From Streptomyces thermolilacinus SPC6 (GTDB lineage: Bacteria; Actinomycetota; Actinomycetes; Streptomycetales; Streptomycetaceae), in the NCBI RefSeq assembly GCF_000478605.2, contig NZ_ASHX02000001.1, positions 1,775,895 through 1,839,894 on the forward strand: a DNA stretch of 64,000 nucleotides, in the 5' to 3' direction. Below the pieces are notes generated by a model. It saw nothing but the letters and a program-made list of their open reading frames with translations. It did not search any database and had not been told where the DNA came from. Positions 1-12,250 of this stretch are shown here, piece by piece; positions within the stretch are counted from its first letter, which is position 1; every line of letters begins with the position of its first letter. The position numbers and the translations under genes were made by a program.

Positions 1-147
1 CCGAGCGGGAGGCGCGAGGAGGCGCGGGGCAGGCGGCAGGCGGCAGGCGGCAGGCGGGCGTACGAACGTGCAGGGGCGTACGGGGCGGCGGACGGCCACG
101 CGGGCGGCACGCGGCGTACCGGAGCGGGAGGGGCGTGCGGGAGTGCG
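1..147. other. Non-coding stretch beyond gatB with 7-bp tandem repeat
   Basis: No convincing gene is visible here. Positions 29-56 hold four exact head-to-tail copies of a 7-bp unit (GCAGGCG). The rest is G-rich simple-sequence DNA with no plausible ribosome-binding site and start. It lies beyond the gatB terminator and is probably an intergenic spacer whose flanking gene is outside the window. Confidence 0.5.
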
Positions 148-182
148 GAGGGCGGCGCACCGGCTTGCGGTGCGCCGCCCTC
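148..182 (-). terminator. Terminator hairpin downstream of gatB
   Basis: A perfect 15-bp GC-rich stem (148-162 pairs with 168-182) closes a 5-nt loop. It lies 40 nt past the gatB stop codon. There is no T tract, as is usual for Streptomyces terminators. It would end the gatCAB transcript. Confidence 0.85.
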
Positions 183-222
183 GTACAGCAGCGGGTCGGA
201 CAGGGACGTCCGGCCCCCGGGC

Positions 223-1737
223 TCAGCCCTCGGTGACGCCGAGCTTCTCCAGGATCAGCTCCCGAACCCGGGCCGCGTCGGCCTGGCCGCGCGTGGCCTT
301 CATGACCGCGCCGACCAGCGCGCCCGCCGCGGCGACCTTGCCGCCTCGAATCTTGTCGGCGATGGCCGCGTTGGCCGCGATGGCCTCGTCCACGGCCGCG
401 CCCAGGGCACCCTCGTCGGAGACGACCTTCAGGCCGCGCTTCTCCACGACGGTGTCCGGGTCGCCCTCGCCCGCGAGAACGCCCTCGATGACCTGGCGGG
501 CCAGCTTGTCGTTGAGGTCGCCGGAGGTCACCAGCTCCGTCACCCGGGCGACCTGCGCCGGGGTGATGGCCAGCTCGTCCAGGGACGTGCCGGTCTCGTT
601 GGCGTGCCGGGACAGCTCGCCCATCCACCACTTGCGGGCCTGGTCGGCCGGGGCGCCCGCGTCGATCGTGGCGACGATCAGGTCGAGCGCGCCCGCGTTG
701 AGGATGGCCTGCATGTCCAGCGCGGAGACGCCCCACTCCTCGCGCAGCCGGTTGCGGCGCACGCGCGGCAGCTCGGGCAGCCCGGCGCGGATCTCCTCCA
801 CCCACTCGCGGGACGGGGCGACGGGCACGAGGTCGGGCTCGGGGAAGTAGCGGTAGTCCTCCGCCTCCTCCTTGACCCGGCCGGACGTGGTGGAGCCGTC
901 GTCCTCGTGGAAGTGACGGGTCTCCTGCACGATCGTGCCGCCGCCGATGAGGACCGCGGCGTGCCGCTGGACCTCGTAGCGGACGGCCCGCTCGACGGAC
1001 CGGAGCGAGTTGACGTTCTTCGTCTCGCTGCGGGTGCCGAACTTCTCCGTGCCGATGGGGCGCAGCGACAGGTTGACGTCGCAGCGCATCTGGCCCATCT
1101 CCATGCGCGCCTCGGAGACGCCAAGGGCGCGGATGAGGGCGCGCAGCTCGGCGACGTACGCCTTGGCGACCTCGGGGGCGCGGTCACCGGCGCCGACGAT
1201 CGGCTTGGTGACGATCTCGATCAGCGGGATGCCCGCGCGGTTGTAGTCGAGCAGCGAGTGGGACGCGCCGTGGATGCGGCCGGTGGCGCCGCCGACGTGC
1301 GTCGACTTGCCCGTGTCCTCCTCCATGTGGGCGCGCTCGATCTCCACGCGGAAGACCTCGCCGTCCTCCAGCTGGACGTCCAGGTAGCCGTTGAAGGCGA
1401 TCGGCTCGTCGTACTGGGAGGTCTGGAAGTTCTTCGGCATGTCCGGATAGAAGTAGTTCTTCCGGGCGAAGCGGCACCACTCGGCGATCTCGCAGTTCAG
1501 CGCGAGGCCGATCTTGATCGCGGACTCGACGCCGGTCGCGTTGACGACGGGCAGCGCGCCGGGCATGCCGAGGCAGACCGGGCAGGTCTGGGTGTTCGGT
1601 TCGGCGCCCAGCTCGGTGGAGCAGCCGCAGAACATCTTTGTCTTGGTGCCGAGTTCGACGTGCACCTCCAGGCCCATGACGGGCTCGAAGGTGGCGAGGG
1701 CGTCCTCGTACGACACCAGGTCAGTCGTGACGGTCAC
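223..1737 (-). CDS. gatB: Asp-tRNA(Asn)/Glu-tRNA(Gln) amidotransferase subunit B (GatB)
   Basis: This is the tRNA-binding kinase subunit of the GatCAB complex. It activates the misacylated Glu or Asp on tRNA(Gln) or tRNA(Asn) and accepts ammonia from GatA. The 504-residue length is normal for the family. The N-terminal cradle domain starts with the conserved stretch [18 protein letters not shown], and the Cys pairs CGC and CPVC that bind zinc are present. The C-terminal GatB/YqeY-like domain continues to the end ([19 protein letters not shown]). The start is a GTG at 1737 with a weak, distant AG-rich site. It is the last gene of the gatC-gatA-small protein-gatB operon and is followed by a strong hairpin. 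Assignment is secure. Confidence 0.97.
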   Translation of the reverse strand: MTVTTDLVSYEDALATFEPVMGLEVHVELGTKTKMFCGCSTELGAEPNTQTCPVCLGMPGALPVVNATGVESAIKIGLALNCEIAEWCRFARKNYFYPDMPKNFQTSQYDEPIAFNGYLDVQLEDGEVFRVEIERAHMEEDTGKSTHVGGATGRIHGASHSLLDYNRAGIPLIEIVTKPIVGAGDRAPEVAKAYVAELRALIRALGVSEARMEMGQMRCDVNLSLRPIGTEKFGTRSETKNVNSLRSVERAVRYEVQRHAAVLIGGGTIVQETRHFHEDDGSTTSGRVKEEAEDYRYFPEPDLVPVAPSREWVEEIRAGLPELPRVRRNRLREEWGVSALDMQAILNAGALDLIVATIDAGAPADQARKWWMGELSRHANETGTSLDELAITPAQVARVTELVTSGDLNDKLARQVIEGVLAGEGDPDTVVEKRGLKVVSDEGALGAAVDEAIAANAAIADKIRGGKVAAAGALVGAVMKATRGQADAARVRELILEKLGVTEG

Positions 1738-1754
1738 GGTGAAAACAATCCCTC

Positions 1755-1994
1755 TCAGCCGAACAGGACGTCGTCGTCACCGACGCGCTTCAGCTCGCGC
1801 ACCAGGATGGCGAGTCCGGTCGCGATGGCGGCGGCGGACACGACGGCGTCCAGCAGCAGAAGCGTGTCGCTCTCGGTGCGGGCCTTGCGGGCCTGCTTGA
1901 TCACGCTCAGCGCGCCGAACGCGGTGGTGCCGATCGACAGGTACGTACCGGCCCTCGACTTCTTGAAGCCCTTGGCCTTGGTCAGTGCGCTCAC
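1755..1994 (-). CDS. Small conserved hypothetical protein between gatA and gatB
   Basis: A 79-residue protein of unknown function. The GTG start at 1994 overlaps the gatA stop (GTGA) and has a good GGAGGAGG site eight to ten bases upstream inside gatA, which is why I prefer it to the longer in-frame extension that would lie across gatA. The N-terminus is basic ([12 protein letters not shown]). A single hydrophobic stretch around residues 46-65 ([20 protein letters not shown]) is probably one membrane span, followed by an acidic tail. It lies 17 nt from gatB, so it is co-transcribed with the amidotransferase. No catalytic motif is visible. Translational coupling to gatA is direct from the sequence; any role in tRNA amidation is unproven. 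Confidence 0.8.
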   Translation of the reverse strand: MSALTKAKGFKKSRAGTYLSIGTTAFGALSVIKQARKARTESDTLLLLDAVVSAAAIATGLAILVRELKRVGDDDVLFG

Positions 1995-3490
1995 AGCGAC
2001 GGAGCCTCCTCCAGCAGCGGGTGGCCCCAGCGTGCCACGAAGGCGGCCTCGACCGCGGCGCCGACCGTGTACAGACGGTCGTCCTTCATGGCCGGGGCGA
2101 TGATCTGCAGACCGACCGGCAGGTTGTCCTCCGGCGCCAGGCCGCACGGCAGCGACATGGCGGCGTTGCCCGCGAGGTTGGTCGGGATGGTGCACAGGTC
2201 GGCCAGGTACATGGCCATCGGGTCGTCGGCGCGCTCGCCGATCGGGAAGGCCGTGGTCGGGGTCGTCGGGGAGACGATCACGTCGACCTGCTCGAACGCC
2301 TTCTCGAAGTCGCGCGTGATGAGCGTGCGGACCTTCTGCGCGGAGCCGTAGTACGCGTCGTAGTAGCCGGAGCTGAGCGCGTACGTGCCGAGCATGATGC
2401 GGCGCTTGACCTCGTCGCCGAACCCGGCCTCGCGGGTGAGGGAGGTGACGTCCTCCGCCGAGCGCGTGCCGTCGTCACCGGTCCGCAGGCCGTAGCGCAG
2501 GCCGTCGAAGCGGGCGAGGTTGGAGGAGCACTCGGAGGGCGCGATCAGGTAGTACGCGGAGAGCGCCAGGTCGAAGGAGGGGCAGTCCAGCTCGACGATC
2601 TCGGCGCCCAGCTCCTTCAGCAGCTCGACGGACTCGTCGAACCGCTGGACGACACCGGCCTGGTAGCCCTCGCCGCGGAACTGCTTGACGACGCCGACGC
2701 GCATCCCCTGGACGCGGCCGTTGCGTGCGGCCTCGACGACCGGCGGGACGGGCGCGTCGATGGACGTGGAGTCCATCGGGTCGTGCCCGGCGATCACCTC
2801 GTGGAGGAGGGCCGCGTCGAGGACCGTGCGCGCGCAGGGGCCGCCCTGGTCCAGGGAGGACGAGAACGCGACCATGCCGTAGCGGGAGACCGCGCCGTAC
2901 GTCGGCTTGACGCCGACCGTGCCGGTGACGGCGGCGGGCTGGCGGATGGAGCCGCCCGTGTCCGTGCCGATGGCGAGGGGGGCCTCGTACGACGCGAGGG
3001 CGGCCGACGAGCCGCCGCCCGAGCCGCCGGGGATGCGGGTGAGGTCCCACGGGTTGCCGGTCGGGCCGTAGGCGCTGTTCTCGGTGGAGGACCCCATGGC
3101 GAACTCGTCCATGTTGGTCTTGCCGAGGATGACCACGTCGGCGGCGCGCAGCTTCGCGACGAGCGTCGCGTCGTACGGCGGGACCCAGCCTTCGAGCATC
3201 TTCGAGCCGACGGTGGTCGGCATGTCGCACGTGGTGAAGATGTCCTTCAGGGCGAGCGGGACACCGGCGAGTGGGCCCAGCTCCTCGCCGCGCTCGCGCT
3301 TCTCGTCCACGGCGCGGGCCTGCGCGAGGGCGCCCTCGCGGTCCACGTGCAGGAAGGCGTGGACCTTCTCGTCCACCGCCTCGATGCGGGCGAGGTGTGC
3401 CTCGGTGACCTCGACGGCGGTGAGCTCGCCGGAGGCGATCTTCGCCGCGATCTCGGCCGCGGTGAGCTTGATGATGGTGCTGTCCGTCAT
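1991..3490 (-). CDS. gatA: Asp-tRNA(Asn)/Glu-tRNA(Gln) amidotransferase subunit A (GatA)
   Basis: Amidase-signature subunit that hydrolyses glutamine and passes ammonia to GatB. The length of 499 residues is standard. The Ser-cisSer-Lys catalytic triad is recognisable: Lys in LKDIFTT near residue 81, the Gly/Ser-rich signature [13 protein letters not shown], and the nucleophile region [12 protein letters not shown]. The ATG start at 3490 has a GGAGG nine bases upstream and lies 5 nt after the gatC stop, consistent with one operon. Secure call. Confidence 0.97.
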   Translation of the reverse strand: MTDSTIIKLTAAEIAAKIASGELTAVEVTEAHLARIEAVDEKVHAFLHVDREGALAQARAVDEKRERGEELGPLAGVPLALKDIFTTCDMPTTVGSKMLEGWVPPYDATLVAKLRAADVVILGKTNMDEFAMGSSTENSAYGPTGNPWDLTRIPGGSGGGSSAALASYEAPLAIGTDTGGSIRQPAAVTGTVGVKPTYGAVSRYGMVAFSSSLDQGGPCARTVLDAALLHEVIAGHDPMDSTSIDAPVPPVVEAARNGRVQGMRVGVVKQFRGEGYQAGVVQRFDESVELLKELGAEIVELDCPSFDLALSAYYLIAPSECSSNLARFDGLRYGLRTGDDGTRSAEDVTSLTREAGFGDEVKRRIMLGTYALSSGYYDAYYGSAQKVRTLITRDFEKAFEQVDVIVSPTTPTTAFPIGERADDPMAMYLADLCTIPTNLAGNAAMSLPCGLAPEDNLPVGLQIIAPAMKDDRLYTVGAAVEAAFVARWGHPLLEEAPSL

Positions 3491-3495
3491 GTCGG

Positions 3496-3792
3496 TCAGT
3501 CCTCCCCGAGGATCTGCGGCACCTTGAAACGCTGCTTCTCCTGGGCCGGGGCACCGGAGAGCGCCTGCTCGGGGGTGAGCGACGGACGGACCTCGTCCGC
3601 GCGCATGACGTTGGTCAGCGGCAGCGGGTGGGAGGTCGGCGGAACGTCTTGGTCGGCGACCTCGGAGACGCGGGCGACCGCGCCGATGATGTCGTCGAGC
3701 TGGGAGGCGAAGTGGTCTACCTCTTCGTCCTTCAGCTCCAGACGCGCCAGCCGTGCGAGGTGGGCGACCTCCTCGCGCGTGATGCCAGGCAT
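3496..3792 (-). CDS. gatC: Asp-tRNA(Asn)/Glu-tRNA(Gln) amidotransferase subunit C (GatC)
   Basis: Small (98-residue) scaffold subunit that wraps round GatA and stabilises its contact with GatB. The sequence begins with the family pattern [17 protein letters not shown] and ends with the proline-rich tail seen in GatC proteins ([13 protein letters not shown]). The ATG at 3792 has GAGGA upstream. It is the first gene of the operon, and a candidate -10 box (TAGGAT) and a 7-bp dyad lie 25-45 bases upstream. Confidence 0.96.
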   Translation of the reverse strand: MPGITREEVAHLARLARLELKDEEVDHFASQLDDIIGAVARVSEVADQDVPPTSHPLPLTNVMRADEVRPSLTPEQALSGAPAQEKQRFKVPQILGED

Positions 3793-3814
3793 GCAGCGAT
3801 CCTCAGGGGTGAGT

Positions 3815-3837
3815 GATTGGGTTTTGGCCCAATCCTA
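3815..3837 (-). promoter_or_regulatory. gatC leader: -10-like box overlapping a palindrome
   Basis: Reading the minus strand, TAGGAT (3837-3832) fits the Streptomyces housekeeping -10 consensus. It overlaps a perfect inverted repeat, GATTGGG at 3815-3821 against CCCAATC at 3828-3834, separated by six bases. No good -35 is visible at 17-18 bp. The dyad could be an operator or a 5' leader hairpin. The position just ahead of gatC makes it the likely operon promoter. Confidence 0.45.
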
Positions 3838-3956
3838 TGGGTCGCGCCGCGGTGCCCGTGAAACGGTTTGCCCCTCCATCCGTACCTCTGTGTGCGGCCG
3901 GGTGGCCCGGCGGGCCGCCGGTCCGGCTGGCCGGACGGCCCCGCGGGTGGTCCGGT

Positions 3957-6116
3957 CTACGTGACCGGGTGGCTGGACGGACGGCCGGAGGGGTGGTCCG
4001 GGGAGTGGTCGGACGGGGCGGGCGTGGACGGCGGGAGCGCCGTGGTGGGGCGGTGCCAGCCGTGTACGCCGCGGGCGCGGAGCCACGCCGTCGTCTCCTG
4101 CGGCGGCATCGCGGCGGCGACCAGCCAGCCCTGGACGGCGTCGCAGCCCAGGTCGCGCAGGCGCTCCCAGGTCTCGTCGTCCTCGACGCCCTCGGCGACG
4201 ACGAGGAGGCCCAGCGAGTGGGCGAGGTCCACGGTGCAGCGGACGATCTCGGCGTCCTCCGTGTCCACGGCGAGGCGGGCCACGAACGAGCGGTCGATCT
4301 TCAGCTCGCTGACCGGGAGGCGCCGCAGGTGGACCAGCGACGAGTAGCCCGTGCCGAAGTCGTCCAGCGACATCTTCACGCCGTGGCCGGTCAGCCCGGC
4401 GAGGGTGTCGGCGGCGCGCTGCGGGTCCTCCAGCAGCACATGCTCGGTGATCTCCAGCTGGAGGGCGCCGGCGGGTACGCCGTGCCGGGCGAGGCGGGCG
4501 GCGACGGCTCCCGCGAAGCCGGGGCTGTGGACGTCGCGCGGCGAGACGTTCACAGCGACGGGGACCTCCAGGCCCTGGGCGCGCCAGCGGGCGACCTGGC
4601 CGAGCGCCGTCTCCAGGACGTACTCGGTGAGGTGCGGCATCAGGCCGGACGACTCCGCGATCGCGATGAACTCGTCCGGGGGGACGCGGCCGCGCTCCGG
4701 GTGGACCCAGCGGACCAGCGCCTCCAGGCCCGCGACATGGCCGTCGAAGCGGACCTTGGGCTGGTAGTGCAGCTCCACCTCGCCCGCGTCGAGGGCGCGG
4801 CGCAGGTCGCCGAGGAGGCCGAGCCGGTCGGGGGTGTTGGAGTCGCGCTTGGACTCGTACACCTCGACCCCCGTCCGGTCCCGCTTCGCCTGGTACATGG
4901 CGACGTCGGCGCGCTGGAGGAGCCCTTCGGCGTCGAGGGCGTGGTCGGGGAAGACGGCGACCCCGGCGCTGGCCTCCAGGACGAGCGTGAGCCCGTCGAG
5001 GTCGAGCGGGGAGGACAGGTCGGCGGCGAGGTGGCGGGCGACGCGCTGGGCGCTGGTGGTGGAGTCGGTGGCCGGCAGCAGTACGGCGAACTCGTCGCCG
5101 CCGAGCCGGGCGGCCTCGGCTCCGCGCGGCAGGGCGAGGCGGAGGCGCTCGGCGATCTGGAGGAGGAGGCGGTCACCGGCGAGGTGGCCGAGCGTGTCGT
5201 TGACGGACCGGAAGCGGTCGAGGTCGATGAGGACGAGCGCGGCGCGCCGGTTGTCGGCCTCGGCGGCCTCCAGGGCGGCCCAGGTGCGTTCGAGCAGCCA
5301 CTGGCGGTTGGGGAGGCCGGTGAGGGGGTCGCGGAGCTGCTCCTCGGCGCGGGCGCGCGCGATCCAGAGTGTGGAGTCGAGGGCGATTAAGGGCACGGCG
5401 AACAGCGGCAGCAGGACCGGGAGGGAGACGGCGACGACGCAGATGAGCGGGGCGATGCCGAGCAGGGCGACGGCGACGAGGCCCTGCCGCAGCAGCGCCG
5501 TGCGGGCGGCGGTGGGCAGGCCGCCGCCGGGCGGGGCGAGGGTGTACCACAGGACGAGCCGGGTCACCACCAGGTACGTCCCGGCGGCGAGGGCGACTTC
5601 CGGTACGGCGGCGATCCCCCATTCGAGGGGCTGCCAGGGCCGTTCGACGGACGGCACGTCACCGAACGCGGCGAGGACGAGCGCGGCGCCGCCGATGCCG
5701 AGCACGTCGGCGGCGCCGTGCAGCAGGCCCTGCCGCCAGCGGTGCCTGCGGGCGGCGCCGACGAGGACGACGACGGCGAGGCTGACCAGCCCGGCGGGCA
5801 CCCACCCGTACAGGAGGAGCACGGCGAGGGTGAGGGCGGCGCCGGAGCCGGTGCCGCCCCACCAGCGGTCCCGGCCGAGGGCCACGAGGTGGCCGACGAC
5901 GATGCCGGTGAGGACGGCCAGGGACCAGCCGGTCGTCCCGCCGGGGAACAGCGCGTGGCCGTCGCTCACCGCGCGGTAGAAGCCGGTGGCGAGCGCGATC
6001 GCCGCGAGGGTCACGACGACGGCGGGCAGCCTGGCGAGGACGCCCTCGCGGGCCGTCGCGCATCCCGCTCGCGTACGCGGTCGTGCGACCGGGTCGGCAC
6101 TCTCGGTCGGTTTCAT
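3957..6116 (-). CDS. rmdB: Membrane GGDEF-EAL c-di-GMP turnover protein (RmdB-like)
   Basis: A 719-residue protein that makes or degrades cyclic di-GMP. Residues about 30-250 hold several hydrophobic spans. A GGDEF domain follows with an intact motif LGGDEF (339-343), then an EAL domain with LEALVRW (EAL at 465-467) and the metal-site motif SLDDFGTGYSSL. Both catalytic signatures look intact. I start at the ATG at 6116 because GAGAGGGA lies directly upstream; a longer in-frame reading lacks a site. Codon 243 is TTA (5388-5390), so translation should need the bldA leucyl tRNA. Domain order and position match what I remember of S. coelicolor RmdB (SCO5495), a developmental c-di-GMP phosphodiesterase; the symbol rests on that memory. 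Confidence 0.88.
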   Translation of the reverse strand: MKPTESADPVARPRTRAGCATAREGVLARLPAVVVTLAAIALATGFYRAVSDGHALFPGGTTGWSLAVLTGIVVGHLVALGRDRWWGGTGSGAALTLAVLLLYGWVPAGLVSLAVVVLVGAARRHRWRQGLLHGAADVLGIGGAALVLAAFGDVPSVERPWQPLEWGIAAVPEVALAAGTYLVVTRLVLWYTLAPPGGGLPTAARTALLRQGLVAVALLGIAPLICVVAVSLPVLLPLFAVPLIALDSTLWIARARAEEQLRDPLTGLPNRQWLLERTWAALEAAEADNRRAALVLIDLDRFRSVNDTLGHLAGDRLLLQIAERLRLALPRGAEAARLGGDEFAVLLPATDSTTSAQRVARHLAADLSSPLDLDGLTLVLEASAGVAVFPDHALDAEGLLQRADVAMYQAKRDRTGVEVYESKRDSNTPDRLGLLGDLRRALDAGEVELHYQPKVRFDGHVAGLEALVRWVHPERGRVPPDEFIAIAESSGLMPHLTEYVLETALGQVARWRAQGLEVPVAVNVSPRDVHSPGFAGAVAARLARHGVPAGALQLEITEHVLLEDPQRAADTLAGLTGHGVKMSLDDFGTGYSSLVHLRRLPVSELKIDRSFVARLAVDTEDAEIVRCTVDLAHSLGLLVVAEGVEDDETWERLRDLGCDAVQGWLVAAAMPPQETTAWLRARGVHGWHRPTTALPPSTPAPSDHSPDHPSGRPSSHPVT

Positions 6117-6357
6117 TCCGTCCCTCTCACAGCCGGCGGTGCCGTTGCCTCTGCCTGGTGATGGCCTGTTGTCATGCCACCACGACTGGACTTCCCACGC
6201 GGCCGCGCACGACAGGCGCACGTCACAACAGTAGGCCGCGGAGGGCGTTGACGGGCAGCGCTCTACAGCTCTTGCCCGAATGCGACCCGGCCACCCTTAT
6301 CCGTCTGATATGCGCTGAACGGGTGACGTTTTCCGGCCTGTTCCGCGCGCTGTTCCC

Positions 6358-9577
<3,220 letters not shown>

Positions 9578-9598
9578 CCGGGAAGCGTACGCGCACGT

Positions 9599-9675
9599 GG
9601 CCACCGGCCCGGACGAAGCCACCGGCACGGGCGGAGCCACCGGCGGCCCCGGACGGAGCTATCGGCCCGGACGGA
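9599..9675. repeat. Degenerate repeat array reaching into the SDR stop codon
   Basis: Four related units begin at 9600, 9618, 9636 and 9658 (spacings 18, 18 and 22 bp). Each has the pattern GCCACCGG or GCTATCGG followed by a C/G-rich GGACGGA-like end. The fourth unit contains the stop codon (9659-9661) and last codons of the SDR gene. The others fill the spacer between that stop and the GTG of the next gene. Confidence 0.7.
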
Positions 9676-10357
9676 CGGTGAGGTCCTGGATCTCCGCGTC
9701 GCGCGGCAGGTCGATGGCGGTCAGGACGGTGGTGGCGACCGAGTCGGGGTCCATGAGCCCGGCCGGGTCGTACTCCTTGCCCTCCTGCTGGTGGACCTTG
9801 GCCTGCATGGGGCTGGCGGTGCGGCCCGGGTAGACGGACGTGACCCGCACGCCGTGGCCGTGCTCCTCCGCGCGCAGGGCGTCGGCGAGGGCCTTCAGGC
9901 CGTGCTTGGACGCCGCGTACGCGGACCAGTCGGGGTTGGCGCGGAGCCCGGCACCCGAGTTGACGAACACGACGTGCCCCTGGGAGACCCGCAGCTGCGG
10001 CAGGAGCAGCCGGGTGAGCTCGGCGGGGGCGACGAGGTTCACGTCGAGCTGAGTGCGCCACGCCTTGGTGGTCAGCTCCCCGACCGGGCCCAGGTCCACG
10101 ACTCCCGCGATGTGCAGCAGCGTGTCGAGCCGGTCGGGCAACTGCTGGTGGGAGAACGCCCAGGACAGCCGGTCCGGGTTGGCGAGGTCCCCGACGAGGG
10201 TGCGGGCGCCCGGGTACAGGTCGGCCAGCTCCTTGGCCCGTCCGGCGTCCCGGGCCAGCAGGATCAGCTCGTCCCCGCGCGCGTGGAGGCGGCGCGCGAC
10301 GGCCGCGCCGATGCCGGAGCCCGCGCCGGTGATCAGGTGTGTGGTCATGGGGGCCAT
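9659..10357 (-). CDS. Short-chain dehydrogenase/reductase (SDR)
   Basis: A classical SDR oxidoreductase of about 230 residues, probably NADP-dependent. The Rossmann motif TGAGSGIG is at the N-terminus, and the catalytic YxxxK appears in WSAYAASKHG, with the Ser in FVNSGAGL. Two ATG codons lie close together, at 10357 and at 10348 (MTTHLITGAG); the second better matches family N-termini and would give 229 residues. Substrate is unknown. The end of the gene is part of a repeat array (9599-9675). Confidence 0.9.
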   Translation of the reverse strand: MAPMTTHLITGAGSGIGAAVARRLHARGDELILLARDAGRAKELADLYPGARTLVGDLANPDRLSWAFSHQQLPDRLDTLLHIAGVVDLGPVGELTTKAWRTQLDVNLVAPAELTRLLLPQLRVSQGHVVFVNSGAGLRANPDWSAYAASKHGLKALADALRAEEHGHGVRVTSVYPGRTASPMQAKVHQQEGKEYDPAGLMDPDSVATTVLTAIDLPRDAEIQDLTVRPGR

Positions 10358-10373
10358 GCTCGCACCCGCGCCG

Positions 10374-10913
10374 TCAGCGAATCCCGGCGGCCTCTTCCAG
10401 GTAGGCGAGCGCGGAGACGCCGTCCTCGGCGAAGAACACCAGGTCGGCGAGGGGCAGCGGGAGGAAGCCCTCCGCCTCCATGCGACGGAACTGCTGCTTG
10501 AGGCCGTCGTAGAAACCGGCCGTGTTGAGCAGCACGACCGGCTTGGTGTGCATGCCGTGCTTCTTCAGCTCCAGGATCTCCGTCGCCTCGTCCAGGGTGC
10601 CGGTGCCGCCGACCATGATGACGATCGCGTCGGACCGGGCCAGCAGCTCCGCCTTCCGCTCCGCGAGGTCCTTGGTCATGATCATCTCGTCGCAGCCGGG
10701 CCGCGCCTTGTGGGCGAGGAACTCCACCGACACGCCGACGAGCCGGCCACCCGCCTGCTGCGCGGCGTCCGCGACGACCTTCATCAGACCGGCGTCGGAG
10801 CCGCCCCACACGAGCGTGTGACCGCCCTTGGCGAGCAGCTCGGCGAACTCGCGCGCGGGCCCGGTGTAGCGGTCGTCCAGGTCGGCGGCGGAGAGGAAGA
10901 CGCAGATGTTCAT
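10374..10913 (-). CDS. LOG family / TIGR00730-type Rossmann-fold protein
   Basis: A 179-residue protein of the LOG family, whose characterised members release cytokinin bases from nucleoside monophosphates; many bacterial members are misannotated as lysine decarboxylases. It starts MNICVFLSAADLDDRY. The nucleotide-binding motif, normally PGGxGTxxE, reads VGGTGTLDE, with Pro replaced by Val; the Arg/Lys stretch MTKDLAERKAELL precedes it. I use the ATG at 10913 since the upstream extension has no family similarity. The divergent DUF427 gene starts 54 bp away. Function as a phosphoribohydrolase is likely but not certain given the changed motif. Confidence 0.82.
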   Translation of the reverse strand: MNICVFLSAADLDDRYTGPAREFAELLAKGGHTLVWGGSDAGLMKVVADAAQQAGGRLVGVSVEFLAHKARPGCDEMIMTKDLAERKAELLARSDAIVIMVGGTGTLDEATEILELKKHGMHTKPVVLLNTAGFYDGLKQQFRRMEAEGFLPLPLADLVFFAEDGVSALAYLEEAAGIR

Positions 10914-10967
10914 GGGGCAACCGTACGGGGCGGGGAACCGTGCCGTACGGTCGGCCGTTGCCCTGGT

Positions 10968-11294
10968 ATGACCACTTCGGGGCACCGCATCACGATCGAG
11001 CCCGCGGACGGGCCGGTCCGCGTCGTCCGGGACGGCGAGCAGGTCGCGCGGAGCTCCCGCGCACTGGCCCTGCGCGAGACGGGCTGCCCGGTCCGCCTGT
11101 ACATACCGCCCGAGGACGTGCGGACGGACCTGCTGGAGCCCTCGGACACGCACACGTACTGCCCGTTCAAGGGCACGGCTTCGTACTGGTCCCTGCCCGG
11201 CCGCCCGGACGCGGTGTGGGCGTACCTCGACCCGAAGCCCGAAGTAGCCGCCATCAAGGGGCACTTCTGCTTCTACGGCGACGACGAGGGCTGA
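10968..11294 (+). CDS. DUF427 domain protein
   Basis: A 108-residue protein matching the DUF427 pattern. The signature TYCPFKGTASYWSL lies near the middle, and a C-terminal GHFCFYGDD-type end follows the AVWAYLDPKPE stretch that is common in this family. The ATG at 10968 is the natural start. It is transcribed away from the LOG-family gene across a 54-bp spacer, so the two may share a control region. Biochemical role is unknown. Confidence 0.88.
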   Translation: MTTSGHRITIEPADGPVRVVRDGEQVARSSRALALRETGCPVRLYIPPEDVRTDLLEPSDTHTYCPFKGTASYWSLPGRPDAVWAYLDPKPEVAAIKGHFCFYGDDEG

Positions 11295-11407
11295 GCCGGG
11301 GAGGGTTGGGCGTCCCGGCCGGGGCCGGAGGGGGGCCTGGACGGTGTTCTTCGGGAATTTCCCGTCCGGAGCGATGAGTTGCGGTCGGCTCCCGGGTCTG
11401 CCCCCGT

Positions 11408-12031
11408 ATGGACGATCTGATGACGAGGGCGGTGGCGCCGACCGCGCCCGTCCGGGGGCGGGTGACGTCGGCGGACGGCACGACGATCGCGTACGAGCGG
11501 CGGGGCGAGGGTCCGCCGCTGGTGCTGGTGGGCGGGGCGCTGTCGCCGGGGCGGGGCGAGTGGCGGCTGGCCGGGCTGCTGGCGGAGCGGTTCACGACGT
11601 ACACGTACGACCGGCGCGGACCGGGCGGCGGCGCGGCCGGGCGCGGACCGGGTCGGGAGGTCGAGGACCTGGCGGCGGTCGTCGCGGTGGCGGGCGCGGG
11701 CGCCGGGGTGCACGGCCTGTCGTCGGGCGGCGCGCTCGCCCTGGCGGCGGCGGCCGCGGGTGTGCTGCCGGTGGCGAGGCTGTCGGTGTACGAGCCGCCG
11801 TACGGCGCGGACGACGACGCCCACGACGGCGTGCCGTCCGAGCTCCTGGCGCGGGTGCGCCAGCGGGTGCTGGTCCTCGACGGCGGGGCCAGCCCGCGGT
11901 GGCTGCGGGACGCGGCGCGGGCGGTGGCGCGGGCCCTCCCGCACGCCCGGCACTCCACCCTGACGGGCCAGACCCATGTGGTGGCCCCGCACGCCCTGGC
12001 CCCGGTGCTGGCGGCATTCCACACGGGGTGA
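11408..12031 (+). CDS. Alpha/beta hydrolase with an unusually small cap
   Basis: A 207-residue alpha/beta-hydrolase. The N-terminal strand pair (DGTTIAYERRGEGPPLVLVGGAL), the nucleophile elbow GLSSGG (GxSxG) and the catalytic-His region LTGQTHVVAPHALAPVL are present. Family members I know are about 260 residues and have a helical lid between the strand after the nucleophile (here LSVYEPPYG) and the acid strand (here RVLVLDGGASPRWL). Only about 20 residues join them here, so the lid is almost entirely missing while the frame is kept. It could be an internal deletion that still folds, or an early pseudogene. The gene is followed at once by the 47-bp tandem array. Confidence 0.78.
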   Translation: MDDLMTRAVAPTAPVRGRVTSADGTTIAYERRGEGPPLVLVGGALSPGRGEWRLAGLLAERFTTYTYDRRGPGGGAAGRGPGREVEDLAAVVAVAGAGAGVHGLSSGGALALAAAAAGVLPVARLSVYEPPYGADDDAHDGVPSELLARVRQRVLVLDGGASPRWLRDAARAVARALPHARHSTLTGQTHVVAPHALAPVLAAFHTG

Positions 12032-12051
12032 GCGGGGCCGGCGGGCGGGTC

Positions 12052-12250
12052 GGGCGGTGCCGGAGCACGCGGGGCCGTGGCAGGACCGGGATCGGCACGG
12101 GCGGTGCCGGAGCACGCGGGGCCGTGGCAGGACCGGGATCGGCACGGGCGGTGCCGGAGCACGCGGGGCCGTGGCAGGACCGGGATCGGCACGGGCGGTG
12201 CCGGAGCACGCGGGGCCGTGGCAGGACCGGGATCGGCACGGGCGGTGCCG
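12052..12250. repeat. 47-bp tandem repeat array, four exact copies plus a partial fifth
   Basis: Four identical 47-bp units begin at 12052, 12099, 12146 and 12193, and a partial fifth starts at 12240. The unit length is not a multiple of three, so it does not encode a protein repeat. Every junction creates a small hairpin, GGCAC-GGGCG-GTGCC. The array occupies the convergent gap between the hydrolase and mnmA. Exact identity suggests recent expansion. Confidence 0.95.

Noticed and set aside
6230..6357. SigR- or SigE-like promoter (GGAAC ... GTT) ahead of the GGDEF-EAL gene
   Set aside because: The spacing is 19 bp instead of 18 and the flanks do not match, so I do not claim it.
12052..12250. 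CRISPR-like array
   Set aside because: The units are contiguous with no spacers and no cas genes are near, so it is a simple tandem repeat.
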